DNA of 14,152 bases, from NCBI GenBank assembly GCA_964344495.1, contig CAYFNI010000060.1:1-14152 (forward strand), in the 5' to 3' direction. The position numbers were made by a program, and so were the translations under genes. The stretch is from UBA6136 sp964344495. GTDB lineage: Bacteria; Pseudomonadota; Gammaproteobacteria; Methylococcales; Methylococcaceae. This document shows, piece by piece, positions 1 to 6,879 of this stretch (position 1 is the first letter of the stretch; every line of letters begins with the position of its first letter). Under the pieces are notes generated by a model, which was not told the origin of the DNA, did no database searches, and saw only the letters and a list, made by a program, of their open reading frames with translations.

Positions 1-1
1 A

Positions 2-973
2 CCCAAGGGCAGCGACAGTCCCCGGGTGCTCTTCGCCCACCTGCTGGCGTGCGAATCGCCCGCCGCGGTACCGGCCACGGCAGAGCGCTTCGTGCGCCGG
101 CTGCTGAACCGGACCCGTTGGCGATATCCACTGACCCTGGCGCGTCCGCCGTTCGGCTACCAGTCTGGATCGCTGGAGCAGTTTGTACGGCACCAGCATG
201 CGTCCGAACTCAATCGCCACCGCCGCGCGCCGCCTCCCCGCGGCGTCGACCGCGACTTCTGCCGCTGGGTCATCCTGCAACTGGCGCCGGCGATTCTGGT
301 CGATGGCGCCTGGCTGGCCGGTGTCGGCGGCGCGGCGGAACAACTGGACGCCGCAGACCGGCATCTGCTCCGGATTTATCTCGATGAACTGGGTGAGGGC
401 CGGGCCGACTGGAACCACCCGAATGTCTTCCGGCGCCTGCTGGAGAGCCTCGATCTCCGGCTTCCGGATTTCACCGATGCGGCGTTTGCGCACCATCCGG
501 ACCTGATCGATGCCGCTTTTGACATACCCGCCTATCTGCTGGCCATCGGTCTGCTGCCCGATCGGTTCCGACCGGAGTTGCTGGGTCTGAATCTGGCCAT
601 CGAACTCGGCGGCCTCGGCGCCAGCTATCTGCGGGCCATCGACATTTTGCGGTGGCATGACATCGACCCGACTATCGTCCAGCTGCACCTGAGCATTGAC
701 AATCCGGCCAGTGGCCATACCGCGCGGGCGCGGGCGGCGATTGACCTCTATCTTCAGAACCTCGCGCGTCGGGAGGGGGATGTGGCGATGCAGCGCGCCT
801 GGCAGCGCATCTGGCTGGGGTATCGTTCACTGGCCACTGCCAGCCTCGGCCTGACGCTGGCGATTCTGGCCCGCTATGCCCGCGTGCGACTGGGGGGGTC
901 CCCACGGTCAGGGACGCTCGTAAATTCAGTAACCGGCAGTGGCGCGGCTCAAGCCTCGAAAGGCGGACGGTGA
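2..973 (+). CDS. Iron-containing redox enzyme family protein (haem-oxygenase-like fold), 5' end missing
   Basis: The reading frame is open to the left edge, so the true start is probably outside the window; the first in-window start candidate is GTG at 26, and residues are numbered from it. The protein resembles the haem-oxygenase-like diiron/iron redox family (PF14518-type, related to chlamydial CADD). Candidate metal ligands are visible: E124 and H131 in GEGRADWNH, with the same seven-residue spacing as the E/H pair in CADD; E193 in the helix LNLAIELGG; and H221, D225 and H231 in HLSIDNPASGH. The C-terminus (about 290-315) is a Gly/Ser/Ala-rich tail that is probably not part of the fold. 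The substrate is unknown; relatives do oxidative chemistry on small molecules or their own side chains. It converges on the minus-strand gene ending at 949 and overlaps it by 25 bases. Family assignment is fairly secure, function is not. Confidence 0.75.
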   Translation, partial: PKGSDSPRVLFAHLLACESPAAVPATAERFVRRLLNRTRWRYPLTLARPPFGYQSGSLEQFVRHQHASELNRHRRAPPPRGVDRDFCRWVILQLAPAILVDGAWLAGVGGAAEQLDAADRHLLRIYLDELGEGRADWNHPNVFRRLLESLDLRLPDFTDAAFAHHPDLIDAAFDIPAYLLAIGLLPDRFRPELLGLNLAIELGGLGASYLRAIDILRWHDIDPTIVQLHLSIDNPASGHTARARAAIDLYLQNLARREGDVAMQRAWQRIWLGYRSLATASLGLTLAILARYARVRLGGSPRSGTLVNSVTGSGAAQASKGGR

Positions 974-1269
974 GCGTCCGACAGCGACTGGAAGATGTGC
1001 TCGTTGCGGCGCCACTGTGAACGACCGTAACCGTAGCCGACGAAGATCCAGGTGAGCAGCGCCACGGCGACGCGCAATTGCCAGTGCCCCTGGGTACTGA
1101 AGACGGCGCCGAAGTGGGCGTACTGGAACACCGCCATCGAAAAGCAGAACATGAAGCCGCCCCAGCGCAACACGCCCCAGGACCAGACATAGCGCCGCAT
1201 GCCGCCCGCCCGCAGGTGCGCCCATGCGGCGCGCTGGGCCGGCGTCCAGGGATCACGCGGTGTGCGCAT
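949..1269 (-). CDS. Small two-helix membrane protein of unknown function (106 aa)
   Basis: I do not recognise a characterised family. The start is taken as ATG at 1269, ten bases after the ugd stop codon, giving MRTPRDPWTPAQRAAW as the N-terminus; an earlier in-frame start inside ugd is possible but would only add ugd-overlapping sequence. The protein has a charged, Trp/Arg-rich N-terminal segment (1-30), a first hydrophobic helix at about 33-52 (VLRWGGFMFCFSMAVFQYA), a short loop, a second helix at about 65-82 (LRVAVALLTWIFVGYGYG) and a polar tail. This fits a small inner-membrane hairpin protein. No clear Shine-Dalgarno sequence is visible, so translation may depend on coupling to ugd. Its 3' end overlaps the convergent redox-enzyme gene by 25 bases. 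The frame is preferred over other overlapping frames for its gene-like spacing and coherent membrane topology. Confidence 0.6.
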   Translation of the reverse strand: MRTPRDPWTPAQRAAWAHLRAGGMRRYVWSWGVLRWGGFMFCFSMAVFQYAHFGAVFSTQGHWQLRVAVALLTWIFVGYGYGRSQWRRNEHIFQSLSDAHRPPFEA

Positions 1270-1279
1270 GGGGTCTGGC

Positions 1280-2614
1280 TCAGCGCGGAGCGTCGCCGCG
1301 ACCGATGCCGAAATAGTCGAACCCCAACCCCTTGAGCTGGACCGGATCGTACAGATTGCGGCCGTCAAAGACCGCAGGATGCTTCAGCGCAGTCCGGATC
1401 AGATCGAAATCGGGGCTGCGGAACACGTTCCATTCCGTGACGATCGCGAGTGCATCGGCGCCCTGCAAGGCGGCTTCGGGACTGTCGCACAGAACCAGAT
1501 CGGATCGCTCGCCATAGAGGCGCCGGGCCTCGTCCATGGCGACCGGGTCGAACGCCTGCACACGGGCGCCGGCCGCCCAGAGCGTCTCCATCAGGGTACG
1601 GCTCGAAGCCTCCCGCATGTCATCGGTATTGGGCTTGAAAGCCAATCCCCAGAGGGCGAAGGTCCGGCCCTGCAACTGCCCGCCGAAATAGCCGTCGATC
1701 TTCTCGAACAGGCGCCGTTTCTGGCGTTCATTCACCCCTTCCACCGCCTGCAGCAGTTGCGCCGGGTAATCGACATCGCGCGCGATGCGCTCCAGCGCCT
1801 TGACGTCCTTGGGGAAGCAGGAGCCGCCGTAGCCACAGCCGGGGTAGATGAAGTGGTAACCAATGCGCGGATCGGAGCCGATGCCGACCCGCACCTTCTC
1901 GATATCGGCACCCAGCCGCTCGGCCAGATTGGCCAGTTCGTTCATGAAGCTGATCTTGGTCGCCAGCATGGCATTGGCGGCATACTTGGTCAGTTCGGCA
2001 GAGCGAATGTCCATGCACACCAGCCGGTCATGGTTGCGGTTGAACGGCGCATACAGCGCGCGGAGCAGTTCGGTGGTACGGGGGTTGTCGGTGCCGATGA
2101 CGATGCGGTCGGGCTTCATAAAATCCTCGATGGCTGCACCCTCCTTGAGAAACTCCGGATTGGACACGACATCGAATTCGATCTCCGCCTGACGCCGGGC
2201 CAGCACGTCCCCGATCGTCTCGCGCACCCGGTCCGCGGTCCCGACCGGCACCGTGGATTTGTTCACGACAATGCGGTAGCCACTCATGCGCTCGCCGATG
2301 CTGCGGGCCACCGCCGTCACGTACTGGAGATCCGCCGAACCGTCTTCATCCGGCGGGGTTCCCACGGCGATGAACTGAAACAGTCCGTGCGCAACCCCGT
2401 CCTCGACCGAGGTCGTGAAACGCAGGCGCTTCGCGGCCTGATTGCGCGCGATGATGGCATCCAGGCCGGGCTCATGGATGGGTACCTCGCCCCGATTCAG
2501 GCGCTCGATCTTGCCGGCATCGATATCGACGCAGACCACCTCGTTACCCACTTCCGCCAGACAGGCGCCCGTGACCAAACCCACATAACCGGAACCGAAG
2601 ATCGTAACTTTCAT
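1280..2614 (-). CDS. ugd: UDP-glucose 6-dehydrogenase
   Basis: The enzyme oxidises UDP-glucose to UDP-glucuronate with two NAD+, feeding capsule, exopolysaccharide or LPS sugar synthesis in the cytoplasm. The 444-residue protein is full length. It starts with the Rossmann NAD-binding motif FGSGYVGLVTGACLAEVG (6-23) followed by the acidic strand-end D30/D32. VGTPPDEDG (84-92) and NKSTVPVGT (118-126) are cofactor-site motifs. SNPEFLKEG (151-159) and the central helix with K210 and N214 (AELTKYAANAM) match the active-site region, and the catalytic nucleophile is C266 in GCGYGGSCFPKD (259-270). The C-terminal UDP-binding domain shows LAFKPNTDDMREASSR (325-340). The ATG at 2614 has no obvious Shine-Dalgarno sequence. 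The gene lies 45 bases after metZ, beyond a probable terminator, and just before the small membrane gene. It is not usually part of the purF-metZ cluster, so it may be a local addition. Confidence 0.96.
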   Translation of the reverse strand: MKVTIFGSGYVGLVTGACLAEVGNEVVCVDIDAGKIERLNRGEVPIHEPGLDAIIARNQAAKRLRFTTSVEDGVAHGLFQFIAVGTPPDEDGSADLQYVTAVARSIGERMSGYRIVVNKSTVPVGTADRVRETIGDVLARRQAEIEFDVVSNPEFLKEGAAIEDFMKPDRIVIGTDNPRTTELLRALYAPFNRNHDRLVCMDIRSAELTKYAANAMLATKISFMNELANLAERLGADIEKVRVGIGSDPRIGYHFIYPGCGYGGSCFPKDVKALERIARDVDYPAQLLQAVEGVNERQKRRLFEKIDGYFGGQLQGRTFALWGLAFKPNTDDMREASSRTLMETLWAAGARVQAFDPVAMDEARRLYGERSDLVLCDSPEAALQGADALAIVTEWNVFRSPDFDLIRTALKHPAVFDGRNLYDPVQLKGLGFDYFGIGRGDAPR

Positions 2615-2631
2615 GACTTGCAGGGAGTGTG

Positions 2632-2659
2632 AAAAAAGCAGGCGTCGATGACCCGACGC
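2632..2659 (-). terminator. Probable rho-independent terminator after metZ
   Basis: On the minus strand, the metZ stop codon is followed at once by a perfect 6-bp stem GCGTCG/CGACGC (2654-2659 paired with 2642-2647) around a six-base loop. After four bases comes a run of six T (2632-2637). The stem is short for a terminator, but position, GC content and T-run agree. It would separate metZ from ugd, so ugd would need its own promoter or read-through. Confidence 0.6.
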
Positions 2660-3847
2660 TCAACGCCGGACGCCACGCGCCAGATCGTGCTGGATGTCGT
2701 CGATGAACTCGAGCCCCACCGCAACCCGGATCAGGCCTTCGCGGATGCCGGCCGTTTCCCGCTCGGCGGGGGTCAGGCGGCCGTGCGTGGTGGTCGCGGG
2801 GTGGGTGATGGTCGTCTTGACGTCACCCAGATTGGCCGTGATCGACAACAACCGGGTCGCATCGATCAATGCCCATGCCGCCTCGCGGCCGCCCCGCACC
2901 TCGAAGCTGACGATGCCACCGCCGGCGGACTGTTGCTGGCTGGCCAACGCGTACTGCGGGTGCGAACGCAGGCCGGGATAGTTCACCCGTTCGACCCACG
3001 ACTGCCCCTCGAGCCACTGCGCCAGCGCCAGGGCGTTTTCGCTGTGGGCACGCATGCGCAGGCCGAGCGTTTCCAGTCCCTTGAGGAACACCCAGGCGTT
3101 GAAGGGGCTCATGGAGGGGCCGCCGGTGCGTAAATACGGGTAGATGTGCTTGTCGAGCAGCTCGCGCGCGCCAACGATGGCGCCGCCGACACAGCGGCCC
3201 TGCCCGTCCAGGTACTTGGTCGCGGAATGGATCACCAGATCGGCGCCCAGCGCCAGCGGTTTCTGCAAGGCTGGGGTGCAGAAACAGTTGTCCACCGCCA
3301 GCAGGGCATCCTGACGGTGGGCCAGGTCGGCCAGCCGACGAATGTCCGCCACTTCGGTGATCGGATTCGAGGGCGTTTCGATGAACAGCAGGCGCGTCGA
3401 TGGCTTGAATGCCGCTTCCCAGGCGCTGTAATCGGTCAGGTCGACGAAGGTCGTCTCGACGCCGAATTTGGCCAGGTAGTTCTGAAACAGCAATACCGTA
3501 TTGCCGAACACCCCACGCGAGCAGATGACGTGATCGCCGGCCTTGAGCAGCCCGAACGCCGTACTGGCGATCGCCGCCATGCCCGACGCCACGGCAATGC
3601 AGCGCTCCCCCCCTTCGAGTGCGGCCAGACGCTCCTCGAAGGTGCGCACCGTGGGGTTGGTAAAGCGGGAATAGATGTTGCCCGGCACCTGACCTGAAAA
3701 CCGCGCCGCCGCCTCGGCGGCACTTCCGAACACATAGCTGGAGGTCGGAAAGATCGGCTCGCTGTGCTCGCCTTCCCCGGTCCGGTGCTGGCCGGCCCGT
3801 ACCGCCTGGGTGTCGGGATGAAATTCGCTCCAGTCCAGTTCGTCCAT
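2660..3847 (-). CDS. metZ: O-succinylhomoserine sulfhydrylase
   Basis: This PLP enzyme of the Cys/Met gamma family joins O-succinylhomoserine with sulfide to give homocysteine, the direct sulfhydrylation route to methionine. The 395-residue protein carries the fold-type I hallmarks: YSRFTNPT (59-66, cofactor phosphate contact from the neighbouring subunit), ASGMAAI (87-93), ETPSNP (157-162), D186 in AVDN for the pyridine nitrogen, and the Schiff-base K211 in HSATKYLDGQG (207-217). The ATG at 3847 is chosen over an upstream in-frame ATG because the conserved N-terminus MDELDWSEFHPDTQAVRAG begins there and a good ribosome site lies eight bases upstream; the longer frame would run into purF. It follows purF by ten bases, as in many gamma- and betaproteobacteria, which favours metZ over metB or metC. 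Confidence 0.93.
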   Translation of the reverse strand: MDELDWSEFHPDTQAVRAGQHRTGEGEHSEPIFPTSSYVFGSAAEAAARFSGQVPGNIYSRFTNPTVRTFEERLAALEGGERCIAVASGMAAIASTAFGLLKAGDHVICSRGVFGNTVLLFQNYLAKFGVETTFVDLTDYSAWEAAFKPSTRLLFIETPSNPITEVADIRRLADLAHRQDALLAVDNCFCTPALQKPLALGADLVIHSATKYLDGQGRCVGGAIVGARELLDKHIYPYLRTGGPSMSPFNAWVFLKGLETLGLRMRAHSENALALAQWLEGQSWVERVNYPGLRSHPQYALASQQQSAGGGIVSFEVRGGREAAWALIDATRLLSITANLGDVKTTITHPATTTHGRLTPAERETAGIREGLIRVAVGLEFIDDIQHDLARGVRR

Positions 3848-3855
3848 GCGCCGTG

Positions 3856-3864
3856 CCTTATCCT
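3856..3864 (-). promoter_or_regulatory. Ribosome binding site of metZ
   Basis: The minus-strand sequence AGGATAAGG lies eight bases before the ATG at 3847 and straddles the purF stop codon TAA (3858-3860). It decides the metZ start and suggests translational coupling of metZ to purF. Confidence 0.6.
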
Positions 3865-5366
3865 GCGTTGTGGAGGCCGATGGTCGCCGCGTCGCCGTCG
3901 CGGGCGGTCTTGGCACTGTCATTGCGATGATTGCTGAGCCGGTCGAGGTACGCCTGATCGACGTCACCGGTCACGTATTCGCTGTTGAAGCAGGACGTAT
4001 CGAAACGCTGGATCTCGGGGTTACCCCGCTGCACCGCCTCGATCAGATCCTGCAGATCCTGATAGATCAGCCAGTCGCAGCCGAGCTCACGTTCCACTTC
4101 GGCCTCGGTACGGCCATGCGCGATCAGCTCCTCGGCGGCCGGCATGTCGATGCCATAGACGTTCGGGTAGCGCACCGGCGGCGCAGCCGAGGCGAAATAG
4201 ACCTTGTTGGCACCGGCATCGCGCGCCATCTGGATGATCTGCTCCGAGGTCGTGCCACGCACGATGGAATCATCCACCAGCAGCACATTGCGGCCCTGAA
4301 ATTCCATGCTGATGGCGTTGAGCTTCTGGCGCACTGATTTCTTGCGCAACTGCTGGCCTGGCATGATGAACGTGCGGCCGATGTAGCGGTTCTTGATGAA
4401 GCCCTCGCGGTATTTCACGCCCAGCTTGTTGGCCAGCTGCAAGGCGGAGGTTCGGCTGGTGTCAGGGATTGGAATCACCACGTCGATGTCATGGTCGGGC
4501 CGCAGGCGCCGAATCTTGTCCGCCAGCTTGTCGCCCATCCGGCGGCGCGCCTTGTAGACCGAAATCTTGTCGATGATGGAGTCCGGCCGGGCGAAATAGA
4601 CGTATTCGAAAATGCAGGGCGAAAACTGCGGGGACTCGGCACATTGACGGGTGTGCAGGGTGCCGTCATGTTCGATGAAAATAGCCTCGCCCGGCTCCAG
4701 GTCGCGCACGGTGGTGAAACCCAGCACGTCCAGCGCCACACTCTCGGAGGCAAACATGTATTCGGTGCCGCGCTCGGTGTGGCGTTCGCCATACACCAGC
4801 GGGCGGATGCCATGCGGATCACGGAACGCCAGGACGCCAAAACCGGTGATCATCGCCACAACCGAATACGCCCCCCGACACCGCGCGTGCACACCGCGAA
4901 CAGCCTGAAATACGTCGTCCGCCACGATGCGCAGTTTGCCCAGCTCATGCAGTTCATGCGCAAACACATTGAGCAGCACTTCGGAATCGGAGTCGGTATT
5001 GAGATGCCGCTGATCCTGGACGAACAATTCCTTCTTCAGGCTCTCGGCATTGGTCAGATTGCCGTTGTGCGCCAGCGTGATGCCGTAGGGCGAGTTGACG
5101 TAGAACGGCTGGGCCTCGGCCGAACTGGTGCAGCCGGAGGTCGGGTAGCGGACATGGGCGATGCCCATGGTGCCGCGCAGATTGAGCATGTGGCGGGTGT
5201 GGAACACGTCGCGCACCAGCCCGCTGCCCTTGCGGAGATGGAAGCGGTTGCCCTCGCAAGTGACGATGCCCGCCGCATCCTGGCCACGGTGCTGAAGCAC
5301 GGTCAGCGCCTCATACAGTTCCTGATTGACTTCCTGGGTCGAAACAATACCGGCTATACCGCACAT
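3858..5366 (-). CDS. purF: Amidophosphoribosyltransferase
   Basis: PurF makes phosphoribosylamine from PRPP and glutamine, the first committed step of purine synthesis. The 502-residue length is close to E. coli PurF. The N-terminal nucleophile is C2 in MCGIAGIVS, exposed after Met removal. The class II glutaminase domain shows HRGQDAAGI (26-34), R74 in HVRYPTSG, HNGNLTN (100-106) and D128 in NTDSDSE. The C-terminal phosphoribosyltransferase domain shows VIPIPDTSRTSA (297-308) and the PRPP motif VLLVDDSIVRGTTS (361-374). Near the C-terminus lies CFNSEYVTGDV (459-469), typical of the family. The start at 5366 is fixed by the need for Cys2, although no clear Shine-Dalgarno sequence precedes it. 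It sits 12 bases after cvpA and ten before metZ, the conserved arrangement. Confidence 0.97.
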   Translation of the reverse strand: MCGIAGIVSTQEVNQELYEALTVLQHRGQDAAGIVTCEGNRFHLRKGSGLVRDVFHTRHMLNLRGTMGIAHVRYPTSGCTSSAEAQPFYVNSPYGITLAHNGNLTNAESLKKELFVQDQRHLNTDSDSEVLLNVFAHELHELGKLRIVADDVFQAVRGVHARCRGAYSVVAMITGFGVLAFRDPHGIRPLVYGERHTERGTEYMFASESVALDVLGFTTVRDLEPGEAIFIEHDGTLHTRQCAESPQFSPCIFEYVYFARPDSIIDKISVYKARRRMGDKLADKIRRLRPDHDIDVVIPIPDTSRTSALQLANKLGVKYREGFIKNRYIGRTFIMPGQQLRKKSVRQKLNAISMEFQGRNVLLVDDSIVRGTTSEQIIQMARDAGANKVYFASAAPPVRYPNVYGIDMPAAEELIAHGRTEAEVERELGCDWLIYQDLQDLIEAVQRGNPEIQRFDTSCFNSEYVTGDVDQAYLDRLSNHRNDSAKTARDGDAATIGLHNAG

Positions 5367-5378
5367 GGGATCTGTGAA

Positions 5379-5900
5379 CTATCTGGAAAAGGAAGAGGAA
5401 AATGCCTGCGTATCGAGCGGCGGCACCAACCCGGGGGGCAGCTGGCTGCTTAGCCAGATGGCCAGCGACTGGAACAGGGGCACCAACTGCGACTCATGCC
5501 ACCAAGTCGTTTTCGGCATCGGCGTGGAACGGGCCAGGAATACCAGTACCGTCAACACCAGCGCGCCCCGCGCGACACCAAACAGCAGCCCGGCCACACG
5601 ATCGACGCCGGACAGGCCGGTCGATTCGAGCAGACGGGTCAACAGGAAGCCGACCATCCCGGCCAGCATCAGGCTGAGGAGAAACAGGATACCGAACGCG
5701 GCCGCCGTGCGCGCCGTGGACGAGGCTATCGCCGGCTCCAGATACACAGCAAGCTGACTGCTGAAGCGGATACCGACCCAGATGGCCAGACCCCAGGCAA
5801 CCAACGAGAGCACTTCCCGCACCAGGCCACGCACGAGCCCGACCACGCCCGACACACCCATGACGACGATGATGAACAAATCCAGCCCGTTGAAGCTCAT
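5379..5900 (-). CDS. cvpA: CvpA family membrane protein
   Basis: CvpA is an inner-membrane protein known in E. coli for colicin V production and for its place upstream of purF; its molecular role is still unclear, with links to envelope stress and bile resistance. The 173-residue protein (E. coli about 162) starts with MSFNGLDLFIIVVMGVSG and has four hydrophobic segments at about 5-22, 29-46, 65-88 and 101-122. The family's repeated pattern of Gly-Arg turns is present: GLVRGLVREV (21-30) and GVDRVAGLLFGVARGAL (98-114). The C-terminal 50 residues are polar and variable. It follows the SPOR gene by 47 bases and precedes purF by 12, so it is probably in the same transcript. No strong Shine-Dalgarno sequence is seen before the ATG at 5900. 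Confidence 0.92.
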   Translation of the reverse strand: MSFNGLDLFIIVVMGVSGVVGLVRGLVREVLSLVAWGLAIWVGIRFSSQLAVYLEPAIASSTARTAAAFGILFLLSLMLAGMVGFLLTRLLESTGLSGVDRVAGLLFGVARGALVLTVLVFLARSTPMPKTTWWHESQLVPLFQSLAIWLSSQLPPGLVPPLDTQAFSSSFSR

Positions 5901-5947
5901 CGTCGGTCACAGCCGTAGAAGTCGGATGACGCCACCTGGAGCCCTGT

Positions 5948-6874
5948 TCAATGATTCTGCAGAATGACACCCTGCACGCCGTCACTCGCCGACAGCTGTT
6001 TCTGAATCTGCTCGGCGTGGGTGCGATCCAGATTCGGCCCCACCGTCACGCGGTAGACCTTGCCGCTGCCGGTGTCGTTGGCAATCACGCGTACCGGCAG
6101 GTTACGCTTCCTGAGCTTGTCGGCCAGTTTGCGGGCATTGGATTCGTCCGCAAACGTACCCGCCTGAACGGTGTAGCGCACCGCTCCGGAGGCCGGCTTG
6201 GAGACCGCGGCCGGAGCCGGAGCGGATGCCGCCACCGCGGCTGATTTCTTGACCGGCGCAGCATCAGCCGGGGGCGCGGTCTTCTTGACCGGCGCGTCAG
6301 CCACCTTGGGGGCGGCAGCCGGCTTGGGGGCAACTGGTTTGCTGGTCGTGACCGTCGTCTCCGGCTTTTTCGCCGTCGCGGGCTTGTGCGGCGCTGGCGT
6401 CGCTGCACGGCTCTCGCTGACGGAGTGCGCGGGTGCGGCCGGGGCCGGCTTGCGGGTGACCGGCGCTGCGGGGGCCGGAGCCGGGGCCGCGTCCTCCACT
6501 TCCTCATCTCCGTAACCCGACGCTTCCACCGGTGCGGCCGCTTCAACGCGGGAGGTCTCGGCAGCGGATGACCGGGCCGGCTCGGATACAGACTTGGGTG
6601 CCTTGGCTTCGGAATCGTCCAGCGGCACAACGCCGAATTTGCGTGATTTGGCGGTCGTCGCCGGCGCGGGTGTCGAAGCCTCCGAGGCCGCGGGTGCAGC
6701 CGCTTCGCCGGCCGCCTCGCCCTTGGGCAGGGTCAGGGGCTGCTCATCCAGGGCTTGCGGCAATGCGGCCGGATCGGACGGCGTTTTGTCTTCGAAGAAA
6801 AACGGCACGATCGCGACCAGCAACCCCATGATGATCGCGGCGCCGATCAAACGACGCTTCAATTGTTCGTCCAT
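5948..6874 (-). CDS. dedD: DedD-like SPOR-domain protein, single-pass inner membrane
   Basis: The protein has the DedD layout: a short cytoplasmic start (MDEQLKRRL), one membrane helix at about 8-27 (RRLIGAAIIMGLLVAIVPFF), a long low-complexity periplasmic linker rich in Ala, Pro, Lys and Thr (about 30-230), and a C-terminal SPOR domain (about 232-308) beginning VRYTVQAGTFADESNARKLA and containing VYRVTVGPN. SPOR domains bind denuded septal peptidoglycan, so it probably acts at cell division. At 308 residues it is longer than E. coli DedD (about 220), the extra length being linker. The ATG at 6874 is preferred because AAGGGGG lies nine bases upstream. An ATG at 6880 that overlaps the folC stop (TGATG) has only three bases of spacing, and a TTG at 6883 is less likely. 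The folC-SPOR-cvpA order matches the conserved cluster. Confidence 0.88.
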   Translation of the reverse strand: MDEQLKRRLIGAAIIMGLLVAIVPFFFEDKTPSDPAALPQALDEQPLTLPKGEAAGEAAAPAASEASTPAPATTAKSRKFGVVPLDDSEAKAPKSVSEPARSSAAETSRVEAAAPVEASGYGDEEVEDAAPAPAPAAPVTRKPAPAAPAHSVSESRAATPAPHKPATAKKPETTVTTSKPVAPKPAAAPKVADAPVKKTAPPADAAPVKKSAAVAASAPAPAAVSKPASGAVRYTVQAGTFADESNARKLADKLRKRNLPVRVIANDTGSGKVYRVTVGPNLDRTHAEQIQKQLSASDGVQGVILQNH

Positions 6875-6879
6875 AAGCA

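Noticed and set aside
672..1256. A 194-codon minus-strand frame overlapping the small membrane gene and the redox-enzyme gene
   Set aside because: The translation is Arg/Ser/Ala/Pro-rich without structure, and the alternative frame ending at 949 gives a coherent two-helix protein placed directly after ugd.
1199..2632. A 477-codon plus-strand open frame opposite ugd, longer than ugd itself
   Set aside because: It is antisense to a clear, motif-complete ugd, its translation has no recognisable family pattern, and long antisense frames are expected in GC-rich DNA.
4491..5453. A 320-codon plus-strand open frame opposite purF
   Set aside because: It is antisense to an intact PurF and its translation shows no domain or gene-like context.
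6145..6163. A PurR-like half-site (GCAAACGT) upstream of cvpA-purF
   Set aside because: Only half of the palindromic consensus is present and it lies inside the SPOR-domain coding region about 250 bases from cvpA.
6190..6780. Repetitive GC-rich tract that looks like tandem repeats
   Set aside because: It encodes the Ala/Pro/Lys-rich linker of the SPOR protein; the repetition is low-complexity coding sequence without a fixed repeat unit.
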